Assembly: GCF_900116615.1 (NCBI RefSeq)
Contig: NZ_FPBF01000003.1
Coordinates: 1-64,000, forward strand
DNA length: 64,000 nt
From: Algoriphagus locisalis
Lineage (GTDB): Bacteria > Bacteroidota > Bacteroidia > Cytophagales > Cyclobacteriaceae
Direction: 5' to 3'
A model generated the notes under the pieces. It was not told where the DNA came from. It did not search any database and was given only the letters and a program-made list of their open reading frames with translations. The position numbers and the translations under genes were made by a program. This document shows, piece by piece, positions 57,421 through 64,000 of the stretch. Every line of letters begins with the position of its first letter. Position 1 is the first letter of the stretch.

Positions 57421-59256
57421 ATGCTCAAAACCCACCATATTTTTCGAATGACGGGGCTAATCATAGCCCTTTTCATCTCGACGTTGGCTTTCGGTCAATT
57501 GGTGGAGTTTGCTCCATTACAACATACCAAAATCAAGAAACTTACGGGTTCTGAGAACAACTTACGCATTGCCGAAGGTAATACGCTTCCTTTTTGGGAC
57601 GATTTTTCCCAAGGAATAGATACGCTCAAATGGACGATATCAGGAGCATCTTACACCGAAACTATAGGTCTAAACCCTCCTTCTATTGGGATGATCCTTT
57701 TTGATGGGGTAGATACAAATGGAAAGCCTTATTCCTTAACCCAGCGAGATCAAGGAGAGACAGATTACCTGACCTCAAAGCCCTTTGACTTAACCTCCCT
57801 TACTACCAACGATCGTGAAAGCCTTTACCTAAGTTTCTTTTGGCAGGCAGCAGGTAGAGCAGAACTTCCTGACGAAAGTGATCAACTCACCTTACAAATT
57901 CTAGATGCTTCTGGCAGCTGGATTACAATCTGGAGTCAACTTGGTGGTGTAGGGATAGACACTGAAGTCTTTACCCAGGAAATACTACAGATTCTGCCGG
58001 AGTGGCAACATACAGCTTTTCAGTTTCGATTCTTATCTCAAGGACGGCAATCCGGTCCTTTTGACAGCTGGATCATTGATTACGTCTATTTAAATGATGG
58101 TAGAAGTAGCACAGACCTGGATTACCTAGACAGAAGCCTTACCCAAACGAATGAACTCAGAATTGGTGAATATGGAGCTTATCCATTTGAACTTTTAGAA
58201 GCCAACCAATCCGGACTCTGGAGCACCGTGAAAAACACCTTTTACAATTTGGAAGATCGATTTAGAGCCATGGAGTATTCCATTGTGATCAGGGATTCTT
58301 CTACCATGAGCACTACTCCTATTAATGTCAATACACCTTTCAACCCCGTACCAAACGCACTGGAGCGAAGAGCGTTTGAAAGTAGGGAATTTGAAGAAAT
58401 TCCTGTCCCGACAAATGAGACAACCTTGGAAATCGTTACTTCCATCACCTCTGGAGATGAGTTGCTTTACGAGGTCACTGCAGGAGATACTACTTTTTTC
58501 CCCACAGTCAATTATGAGCTTAACGATACAGTAAAGACCTCACTCCCACTTTTGGACTACTTTGCCTATGATAATGGCTCGGCTGATTATGCCGCAGGAG
58601 TAAATCAACGGTCTGGACAGTTGGCAGTGCTTTATAGCAGTCCTCAAGAAGTTTACATTAAAGGGATTTCTATAAATTTCACCAACCCAAATCAAGTCAA
58701 TCAGGCGATAGATATCAATGTTTGGAAAGACCTGAATGAACCTCCAATTTTCAGAAGAGAAGATCTGATTGCCGAGAAAGAAATTGGGCAGGAGTTTCTG
58801 TATTACTCTTTGGATACAAACATCCGAGTCGATGGGGACTTTTACGTAGGATTCACGCAGTTTACCAATGACTTCATTCATGTAGGTTTAGACAAGGTGA
58901 ACGACAGTGGAGACAAGCTTTATTACAACGTCGTTGGAGCTTGGGCTCAAAATGAGGAAGTTCGGGGGTCTTTGATGATCCGGCCGCATGTTAGCCTATC
59001 GCCTCCATTTGAAGATGTAGTCGCTCCTGAGGGGAATATCCGAATTTACCCTAATCCTGTGGAGTCTATATTGAATTTAGAAGGCACATTTAGCGAAGCT
59101 AGAATTTTCGACTCTTTTGGAAGAGAGATTTTTCTTGAGCGTCAACTTTCATCCAAAGGAGAAATCATTAATTTTATAGGACAGCGTCCGGGAATCTATG
59201 TGCTCAACCTAGTTACCGAAGCTGGCATGGAATCGTATAGAATTTTAGTTAAATAA
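57421..59256 (+). CDS. Secreted protein with T9SS C-terminal sorting domain
   Basis: A 611-residue product from the ATG at 57421; the frame also opens at a TTG at 57409, but the signal peptide (MLKTHHIFRMTGLIIALFIS, ending near AFGQ) supports the later start. A beta-sandwich-like middle region follows (about 60-540) with no recognised catalytic motif. The final about 75 residues (IRIYPNPVESILNLEGTFSE to SYRILVK) are a type A T9SS sorting domain. The function is unknown. It is the middle gene of the PASTA-T9SS-rhodanese run. Confidence 0.88.
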   Translation: MLKTHHIFRMTGLIIALFISTLAFGQLVEFAPLQHTKIKKLTGSENNLRIAEGNTLPFWDDFSQGIDTLKWTISGASYTETIGLNPPSIGMILFDGVDTNGKPYSLTQRDQGETDYLTSKPFDLTSLTTNDRESLYLSFFWQAAGRAELPDESDQLTLQILDASGSWITIWSQLGGVGIDTEVFTQEILQILPEWQHTAFQFRFLSQGRQSGPFDSWIIDYVYLNDGRSSTDLDYLDRSLTQTNELRIGEYGAYPFELLEANQSGLWSTVKNTFYNLEDRFRAMEYSIVIRDSSTMSTTPINVNTPFNPVPNALERRAFESREFEEIPVPTNETTLEIVTSITSGDELLYEVTAGDTTFFPTVNYELNDTVKTSLPLLDYFAYDNGSADYAAGVNQRSGQLAVLYSSPQEVYIKGISINFTNPNQVNQAIDINVWKDLNEPPIFRREDLIAEKEIGQEFLYYSLDTNIRVDGDFYVGFTQFTNDFIHVGLDKVNDSGDKLYYNVVGAWAQNEEVRGSLMIRPHVSLSPPFEDVVAPEGNIRIYPNPVESILNLEGTFSEARIFDSFGREIFLERQLSSKGEIINFIGQRPGIYVLNLVTEAGMESYRILVK

Positions 59257-59260
59257 GAAT

Positions 59261-59557
59261 ATGGAAGATATAACAGTAGAAGACCTGAAATCCAGATTGG
59301 ATAAGAATGAAAAATTCGTATTTCTAGATGTTCGCGAAGAATGGGAATACGAAGATGATAACTTGGGTGCCAAAAATATCCCACTAGCCGATTTACCCAC
59401 TAGGCTGGACGAATTAGAAGACTACAAAGACACTGAGATAGTAGTTCACTGTAGATCCGGAGCCAGAAGTATGAACGCTAAGAAATTTCTTGAGTCAAAG
59501 GGATTTTCTCAAGTCCGCAATACTACAGGTGGCATATTAGCCTATCGCAATCTTTAA
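59261..59557 (+). CDS. Rhodanese-like sulfurtransferase
   Basis: The 98-residue single-domain rhodanese fits the small-family length. The catalytic cysteine C64 is in the active-site loop VVHCRSGARSM, and FVFLDVREEWEYEDDNLGAK is the typical N-terminal half. It transfers sulfane sulfur, acceptor unknown. No signal peptide. It is the last gene of the run, 4 bp after the T9SS gene, and ends in a terminator. Confidence 0.94.
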   Translation: MEDITVEDLKSRLDKNEKFVFLDVREEWEYEDDNLGAKNIPLADLPTRLDELEDYKDTEIVVHCRSGARSMNAKKFLESKGFSQVRNTTGGILAYRNL

Positions 59558-59561
59558 CTTT

Positions 59562-59586
59562 AACTCCCTCCGGGGAGTTTTTTTTA
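59562..59586. terminator. Terminator shared by convergent genes
   Basis: The stem AACTCCC with GGGAGTT is followed by a T-run that overlaps the stop codon (59584-59586) of the convergent M50 protease gene. The rhodanese gene ends 5 bp before the stem. Confidence 0.75.
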
Positions 59587-60693
59587 GTCAAAAATAAAGG
59601 GTTCGGGTGAAAAGCAAAGTATAAAAACCAGGATAGCTATGATTCCTAGCAGCTTTCTCTTCCCGTCCAATTCTTTCAACCCAGAAACCTCTGGGTGCCT
59701 CAATCCCATAATTCTCCCCAACAAAAACCCGTAAAACAGCCATCCCTGATAGCCTTGTATTTCAGGTTTGAAATAGGCTAAGCAATACTGCAAAGCGGCG
59801 ATGGATAGGGCAAGGGCAATTCTATTTTGTAAGCTTAGACCCGATTTGCTAAAGCAAATAAAGAGAAATCCTATATACAAGGGAATCCACAGCATCAGAT
59901 CCTCCATAGCAGAATACGGGCTAATGATCCCGAGTCCGGCATAACCTATGAAGAGTACGAAAGCCACCAGAGAGATCTCCTTATGACGTTTAGGAAAGAG
60001 GCCAAATATCACATGACCGCCGTCTAGCTGTCCAATAGGAAGCAGATTGAGCGCAGTGAAAAACAAGGCCAGAAAACCGGCAAATAAATAGGGATAATGA
60101 ATCACCTCCGACATGGCAGGCATGCGGTCTGGGTCAGCAAACACTTTCCCTAGCCCCCAAAAAAGCAAATTGTTCCCTAACTCGAAATCCAAAGCACCAT
60201 CCTCGAATCCCTGAAAATCAGGATCCGCATATTCTGGATGTATGGAATAAATAAAATCAGCTTCGGGAAGCGTAGAAAAGCCATAAATGAGAACAGCAAG
60301 CGCAATTACAAAACCTGCAAGAGGCCCAGCCACTCCGATATCGAAAAACTTCTTTCTACTGTTCACGAAGCCTTTCATCTGGATAATAGCTCCGAATGTA
60401 CCTATGGATGGCATACCGATAAAACCTAACCACCCGGGTATGAAGAAAGGCAGCGTGCATTTTACCTTATGGTAGATCGCAGTAAAGAAATGTCCCAACT
60501 CATGTATAAGCAAAATCCCGATAAATGGAATCGAGAAAGCCATGGATTTCCAAAAATACTCCCAGGTAAGTTGGCTCTCTCCCTCTCCTAGCACTGACTT
60601 CAAATAAACCCATTCGGCTCCTGCTAGGGTAGTTGTAATCAAAGTTGCTAGAAATAGAATTCCGTGACGGAGGTATTCTTTTTTACTGTACAT
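59584..60693 (-). CDS. Site-2 protease-like M50 membrane metallopeptidase
   Basis: A 369-residue protein from the ATG at 60693; an open TTG upstream is less likely. Six or more hydrophobic helices are present. The zinc motif HELGH is at H64-H68 (LLIHELGHFFTAIYH), and the second conserved motif is NLLPIGQLDGGHVI near 215-230. It cleaves within membranes, as in regulated intramembrane proteolysis. Its start overlaps the end of the HAD-phosphatase gene by 11 bp, so the two are co-transcribed. Confidence 0.92.
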   Translation of the reverse strand: MYSKKEYLRHGILFLATLITTTLAGAEWVYLKSVLGEGESQLTWEYFWKSMAFSIPFIGILLIHELGHFFTAIYHKVKCTLPFFIPGWLGFIGMPSIGTFGAIIQMKGFVNSRKKFFDIGVAGPLAGFVIALAVLIYGFSTLPEADFIYSIHPEYADPDFQGFEDGALDFELGNNLLFWGLGKVFADPDRMPAMSEVIHYPYLFAGFLALFFTALNLLPIGQLDGGHVIFGLFPKRHKEISLVAFVLFIGYAGLGIISPYSAMEDLMLWIPLYIGFLFICFSKSGLSLQNRIALALSIAALQYCLAYFKPEIQGYQGWLFYGFLLGRIMGLRHPEVSGLKELDGKRKLLGIIAILVFILCFSPEPFIFD

Positions 60694-61315
60694 TCCCAAA
60701 ATAGTCGAAAATCACTTCAGGCCCTGTTACATGCACAGCCTGAATCCCTACTTCTTGAGCACCTTCCACATTGGCAATAAGATCATCAAAAAATACGACC
60801 CGATCTCCAGAGGTACCTAGGTCAACGAGCATTTTTTCATAGATCTCAGGCGAAGGTTTAGCCAGTCCCATTTCATGGCTCAAAAACACCCAATCAAAAA
60901 TAGGATCGAAGTTTTCTAAGTTATGGTCATTCTGCAAAATTTTATTTACAGCATTAATATGGATCAAATTTGTGTTGCTCAACAAGCCGACTTGAAAATT
61001 TTCTCTCAATTTTGAAATTAATTTCAGTCTTTCTGCGGGGATTTTGAGGAGTAAACAATTCCATAATTCATCCACTTTTTCATCACTCCAGTGCTGCTGA
61101 AAATAGGCGCGAACCTCATTTCTGAAAGCCTCGGAACTGATCTTACCTACCTCATAATCCTTGTGAAAATCAGTTAGATAAAACTGATCCACTTTGCTAT
61201 GAATATCCGTTGGAACCTCCGATTTAATCCGTTGAAGGGCCTTCTGATAATCTATATCGATGATGACATTACCTAAATCAAAAATTAAAAAGTCTGCATC
61301 AGTTGCATTTTTCAT
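60683..61315 (-). CDS. HAD-superfamily hydrolase (phosphatase, subfamily IA type)
   Basis: A 210-residue protein from the ATG at 61315 (MKNATDADFLIFDLGNVIID). The frame is open to 61363, but those codons do not fit the family. Motif I is FLIFDLGNVIIDID, with asparagine at the usual second-aspartate position, as in many epoxide-hydrolase-like HADs. Motif II is in VGLLSNTNLIH, motif III lysine in GLAKPSPEIYEKM, motif IV VVFFDDLIANVEGA. Cytoplasmic. It overlaps and precedes the M50 gene. The substrate is unknown. Confidence 0.92.
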   Translation of the reverse strand: MKNATDADFLIFDLGNVIIDIDYQKALQRIKSEVPTDIHSKVDQFYLTDFHKDYEVGKISSEAFRNEVRAYFQQHWSDEKVDELWNCLLLKIPAERLKLISKLRENFQVGLLSNTNLIHINAVNKILQNDHNLENFDPIFDWVFLSHEMGLAKPSPEIYEKMLVDLGTSGDRVVFFDDLIANVEGAQEVGIQAVHVTGPEVIFDYFGNVQ

Positions 61316-61418
61316 TCGAAATATGGGTTGTGTATTTGCATTCAAATATGTAACATTGCACACCGAAAACCAAGGTTTAAGTCGAATACAAGCTAAAACC
61401 GGAAGTTTTTAAAGAAAA

Positions 61419-61495
61419 GGGCCTATAGCTCATTCGGTTAGAGCAACTGACTCATAATCAGTAGGTGCCTGGTTCGATCCCAGGTGGGCCCACCA
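61419..61495 (+). tRNA. tRNA with CAT anticodon (Met, or Ile2 if lysidine-modified)
   Basis: The sequence folds into a full cloverleaf. The acceptor GGGCCTA pairs with TGGGCCC; anticodon stem ACTGA/TCAGT has loop CTCATAA with anticodon CAT at 61453-61455; the T-arm is CCTGG/CCAGG with TTCGATC. The 3' CCA is encoded (61493-61495). Anticodon CAT could be elongator Met or Ile2. The recombinase remnant on the minus strand reads into its 3' half. Confidence 0.9.
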
Positions 61496-62123
61496 CTCTG
61501 GGCAAAGTCATTTTCGAATGGTTTTGCCCATTTTTTTTGCTCTTTAATTCGTTATTAATCAGGTAAATAAAGCTCAATACCTCATTTATTCTGGTGGTTC
61601 GATGTTCTTCGCCGTCGAACGTCAGGTTTTCTGGGAAGATCGAACCAGTCAAACGCCTTTTTTGACTTAAGTCACAGGACGAAAAAATAAAATCAAGCTT
61701 TCCAGCGAATTGAAAGGCTTTTTGAAAGAGTTTTCCAAATTCATTATCGGGTTTTGGTTCGATCTTCTCCAGTTGGGTCTCCAATTCAAGAAATCTTTCT
61801 TCACCAGATCTTTTTACTTGCCTGTATTCCTCAAGATCTAAGTCTTCCTTCAATAAAAGATCCCGAGCTTTGGTGACTCTAAGCTGCTCCTCTTCCATCT
61901 TTTTTAATAAGCTTTTCTTCTCTAACTGATTTGATTTATTGACAGTGCCACTCACCTCTGAGAATATCATTTCATATACCTCCTTCAACCCAGGCTTTGG
62001 GATAAAAGATTTTAGTTTTTCAAAAAACTTCTCATTTACCACACGTGCTTTAAACCTTACTCCGCAAGCTGATGAACAGTGATAATAATGGTAATACTGG
62101 TTTCTACTTGACGATGCAGATAG
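61458..62123 (-). pseudogene. C-terminal remnant of a large serine recombinase, antisense into the tRNA
   Basis: On the minus strand the frame reads SSSRNQYYHYYHCSSACGVR at its 5' end, a zinc-ribbon of the recombinase/resolvase family. Then comes FKARVVNEKFFEKLKSF, a coiled-coil region (about 150 residues) and the typical tail RLTGSIFPENLTFDGEEHRT. The catalytic resolvase domain is absent; a stop lies at 62124-62126. The stop codon at the other end lies inside the tRNA at 61458, and the last residues are encoded by the tRNA strand. The gene is broken, so it is not an active enzyme. Confidence 0.8.
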
Positions 62124-62821
62124 CTAAGCAAGTGTTTAAGTTAAAGGTCGCTGAGAACGCTATGATATTTTTTGAGAAGGGAGAACCTGCATATATAACC
62201 AAACGATTTGATATTGATTCGGAGACTGCAAAAAAAATGGGAAAGGTAGACTTCGCCACGCTTGCAGATAAAACGAAAGAAACGGATGGTAATGAATTTA
62301 AATACAACTACAGTTACGAAGGGATAGCCACGTTAATTAAAAAACATGTTGCCGCTTACCCAGTTGCACTTGAAGAATTCTTCAAGCTCGTAGTATTCAA
62401 CTTCCTCTTCTCAAATGGGGATGCACATCTTAAGAACTTCAGTTTGTTAGAAACACCACAAGGCGATTACCACATGAGCCCAGCTTATGATCTAGTGAAT
62501 ACAAGGATTCATGTCAAAGATCCTGAATTAGCCCTAAAAGATGGTTTGTTTGAAAATGACTATTACACAAAAAGTAATAAGGCCAATGGTTTTCATGCTT
62601 ATGATGATTTCTTTGAATTCGGAATAAGGATTGGCTTATTAGAAGCGAGAGTACGACGAATTCTAAATGAGTTAGCAAAGCATCGCCCAGAAGTAGAGTT
62701 AATCACCCAAAGAAGTTTTCTCAGTGATGAAGCAAAGGAGATTTACAAAGAAACCTATTTAGATAGGTTGAAATTATTGAACTACTCCTTCTTAAATTTA
62801 AAAAAGGAGGCTGAAAATTGA
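62072..62821 (+). pseudogene. N-terminally truncated HipA-type kinase
   Basis: The 249-residue frame is the C-terminal part of HipA (toxin kinase of the HipBA family). It has LTMQIAKQVFKLKVAENAMI, GEPAYITKRFDID, the catalytic FSNGDAHLKNFSL and the metal-binding SPAYDLVNTRIHV. The N-terminal domain and ATP-binding loop region are missing. Family homology begins at about 62108; the first dozen codons are antisense to the recombinase remnant. No hipB-like antitoxin is seen. Probably inactive. Confidence 0.75.
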
Positions 62822-63281
62822 ATTTTATTAAAATTTAAATAACCCATTTCATTTTTATAAATTAAGTCCTTGAATTCAAGTTTATTCAGATAACAATTGT
62901 GCAGGCATAATTCTGAAACAAAATAATATTTGGAAAAGTAGATAAAAGACAATAGACTATATTACCTGTTGCTTAAACTGCTTAGTACAAGAAAACGTAC
63001 AATAATCACCTCTGACAAACTGCACGTTACGCATAAGATTAAAATCTCGCCAGATCCAGCCGGTAAGACATCAAATAAAACCAATCCCCCAATCTTAATT
63101 AGGCAACGAAATTCAACTAGACAAGAAGGTTGGAAAGCTATTTAACTGAAATCTGTTGGTTTATAGAACTTCTAAAGAGGGGCTGATTTTAACTATTTTT
63201 GAATTTATTTCTTAAATATACAGGTAAATATATTAACTTGCTGTAAATTAATGAGTTACAACACTTAAAAATAATTTTGCC

Positions 63282-63297
63282 TTATTCGGTGACCTAA
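63282..63297 (+). repeat. 16-bp direct repeat, copy 1
   Basis: TTATTCGGTGACCTAA is found identically at 63476-63491, 194 bp further on. The two copies flank the tRNA 3'-end fragment and its terminator. Such an arrangement suggests a duplication or recombination site. Confidence 0.75.
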
Positions 63298-63345
63298 AGA
63301 AAAATACAACGGATAAAATATTGTATATCAGTATATTACAGGCTT

Positions 63346-63370
63346 AGGTTCGAATCCTGCCACTCCGACA
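63346..63370 (+). other. tRNA 3'-end fragment (tRNA-Pro-like), probable attachment-site remnant
   Basis: AGGTTCGAATCCTGCC followed by ACTCCGACA matches the T-arm and acceptor 3' strand of a tRNA with 5' CGGAGTG, most like tRNA-Pro of this bacterial group. The 5' half is missing: only 3-4 T-stem bases pair and upstream is unrelated DNA. This is what remains at an attR site when an element integrates at a tRNA 3' end. Confidence 0.6.
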
Positions 63371-63391
63371 AAACCTGTTTCAAGGGAAATC

Positions 63392-63431
63392 AAAAGCCTT
63401 CAAATCTACTGATTTACAGGCTTTTCTGTTT
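63392..63431 (+). terminator. Rho-independent terminator downstream of the tRNA fragment
   Basis: The stem AAAAGCCT with AGGCTTTT encloses further pairing (AAAT/ATTT), with a T-rich run after it. It is probably the terminator of the original tRNA gene. Confidence 0.65.
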
Positions 63432-63475
63432 TTTAGCCTTTAGTTCATATCAACAAATATCAAAAAAAATGTGAA

Positions 63476-63491
63476 TTATTCGGTGACCTAA
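63476..63491 (+). repeat. 16-bp direct repeat, copy 2
   Basis: An exact copy of the TTATTCGGTGACCTAA at 63282-63297. Confidence 0.75.
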
Positions 63492-63729
63492 TTTAATGCT
63501 TAAATTTCACGCACAGAAAGTGACTTATCATTCTGTAAATCAAAATTTTTTATTAAAGTAATTAAACCTTATTTGATGCATTTTATTGCTATTTGTTGTG
63601 TCTTATTGCACCAGACAGGATATCTTACTTCTGGCTAGCAGTTGCCTAATCCCACAAGTAATTAGGCTTTTGGCTTAAAAACAAGAGATCTGTTATTATA
63701 ATAAAAGTTTCAAACCATTTGCAATAAGC

Positions 63730-64000
63730 CTACCACATCACCACTTCCTGAGACTCAGTCCTCACATTATCCCTGAACAGATTGAACACCGCTGTAAACT
63801 CATGGGTGTTGCCCGGGAGGTTATAGCTAGTAGCATTGGGAAACTCATACAGGTAGCCTATCCTCAAGCGCTTGGTTAGGATGCCTATCTGGGCATTGGT
63901 AGCATAATCAATCCTATGTCCTACTCCTAACCATAGCCTATCCATCAACAGTGCCTTAAAGTTGAATTCAATATTGTCGTCCTGATTCTTCTGGGTAATG
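63730..64000 (-). CDS. PorP/SprF-family T9SS membrane protein, C-terminus only
   Basis: A minus-strand frame open to the right edge, about 89 residues with a stop at 63730. It reads FNFKALLMDRLWLGVGHRID and ends LRIGYLYEFPNATSYNLPGN, then THEFTAVFNLFR. This is the last strands of a PorP/SprF beta-barrel, which anchors the T9SS/gliding machinery or its adhesins in the outer membrane. The 5' part is outside the window. PorP/SprF genes often stand beside giant surface proteins; none is visible on this side. Confidence 0.8.
   Translation of the reverse strand, partial: ITQKNQDDNIEFNFKALLMDRLWLGVGHRIDYATNAQIGILTKRLRIGYLYEFPNATSYNLPGNTHEFTAVFNLFRDNVRTESQEVVMW

Larger units (their letters stand above)
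62822..63729. other. Intergenic mobile-element scar region
   Basis: About 900 bp have no intact gene. The left part (about 62960-63145) gives one weak protein-like frame (ILIRQRNSTRQEGWKAI before a stop) that is not assignable. The right part has the 16-bp direct repeats, the tRNA-Pro-like 3' end and a terminator. The rest is AT-rich. Confidence 0.5.

Noticed and set aside
62072..62107. First dozen codons of the hipA frame as genuine N-terminus
   Set aside because: They are antisense to the recombinase zinc-ribbon sequence, so they are not HipA-derived. The homology starts at about 62108.
1..64000. CRISPR array
   Set aside because: No regular short repeats with unique spacers and no cas-like genes were seen. 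The tandem repeats at 1-7.5 kb are protein-coding.

Overview
The window looks like chromosomal DNA of a Bacteroidota bacterium, most likely of the Cytophagales (Algoriphagus/Cyclobacteriaceae type). The evidence is a SusC/SusD pair, several proteins with type IX secretion (T9SS) C-terminal sorting domains, a PorP/SprF family protein, a Csp-like four-helix cysteine protein, a fused alpha-beta E1 dehydrogenase, a RibBA fusion, and promoter -7 boxes of the TAnnTTTG type. Base composition is moderately AT-rich, and intergenic DNA is clearly AT-richer.

Layout. (1) 1-16.5 kb holds two related surface-protein and signalling loci. The first is a giant repeat protein (minus strand, unfinished at the left edge), a single-receiver regulator, a 7TM/PAS protein with a histidine-box but no ATPase domain, and another receiver. 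The second is a shorter paralogue of the giant protein with a T9SS tail, a full PAS/GAF histidine kinase and a LytTR response regulator. (2) 16.5-18 kb is a gene graveyard with a frameshifted glucoamylase-family (GH144-like) remnant and at least two other coding scraps. (3) 18-34.5 kb holds a clade II catalase, two AraC regulators, a SusC/SusD pair, small lipoproteins, a Csp-like protein, an M23 peptidase, a PQQ-type sugar dehydrogenase and a DUF1593 protein. (4) 34.7-49.9 kb is metabolism: branched-chain oxoacid E1, alanine dehydrogenase, a maltose/alpha-glucoside unit (LacI regulator, operator, GH31, SLC45-like transporter), a substrate-binding-like protein, a TPR histidine kinase, SurE and RibBA. 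(5) 50-61.3 kb is mostly housekeeping: DnaG, Mrp, NfuA-like protein, an M43 metalloprotease, a PASTA protein, another T9SS protein, rhodanese, an M50 protease and a HAD phosphatase. (6) 61.4-63.5 kb is a mobile-element scar. It has a CAT-anticodon tRNA, the 3' part of a serine recombinase read antisense into that tRNA, a truncated hipA joined head-to-head to it, a tRNA-Pro-like 3' end (attachment-site remnant) and a 16-bp direct repeat. (7) The right edge holds the C-terminus of a PorP/SprF protein.

How the genes work together. The clearest regulated unit is LacI regulator, CAAACGTTTG operator, alpha-glucosidase and sugar transporter, which should import and hydrolyse maltose-type sugars. The SusC/SusD pair has no enzyme beside it. 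A decayed glucanase-like gene 5 kb away suggests, by inference only, that a polysaccharide locus has been eroding here. The T9SS cargo proteins (giant protein, 777-aa paralogue, M43 protease, 612-aa protein) and the PorP/SprF protein fit a gliding/secretion lifestyle. The most interesting feature is the two-locus arrangement at 1-16.5 kb, where paralogous surface proteins sit with paralogous response regulators in two states, one intact and one stripped of its kinase and DNA-binding domains.
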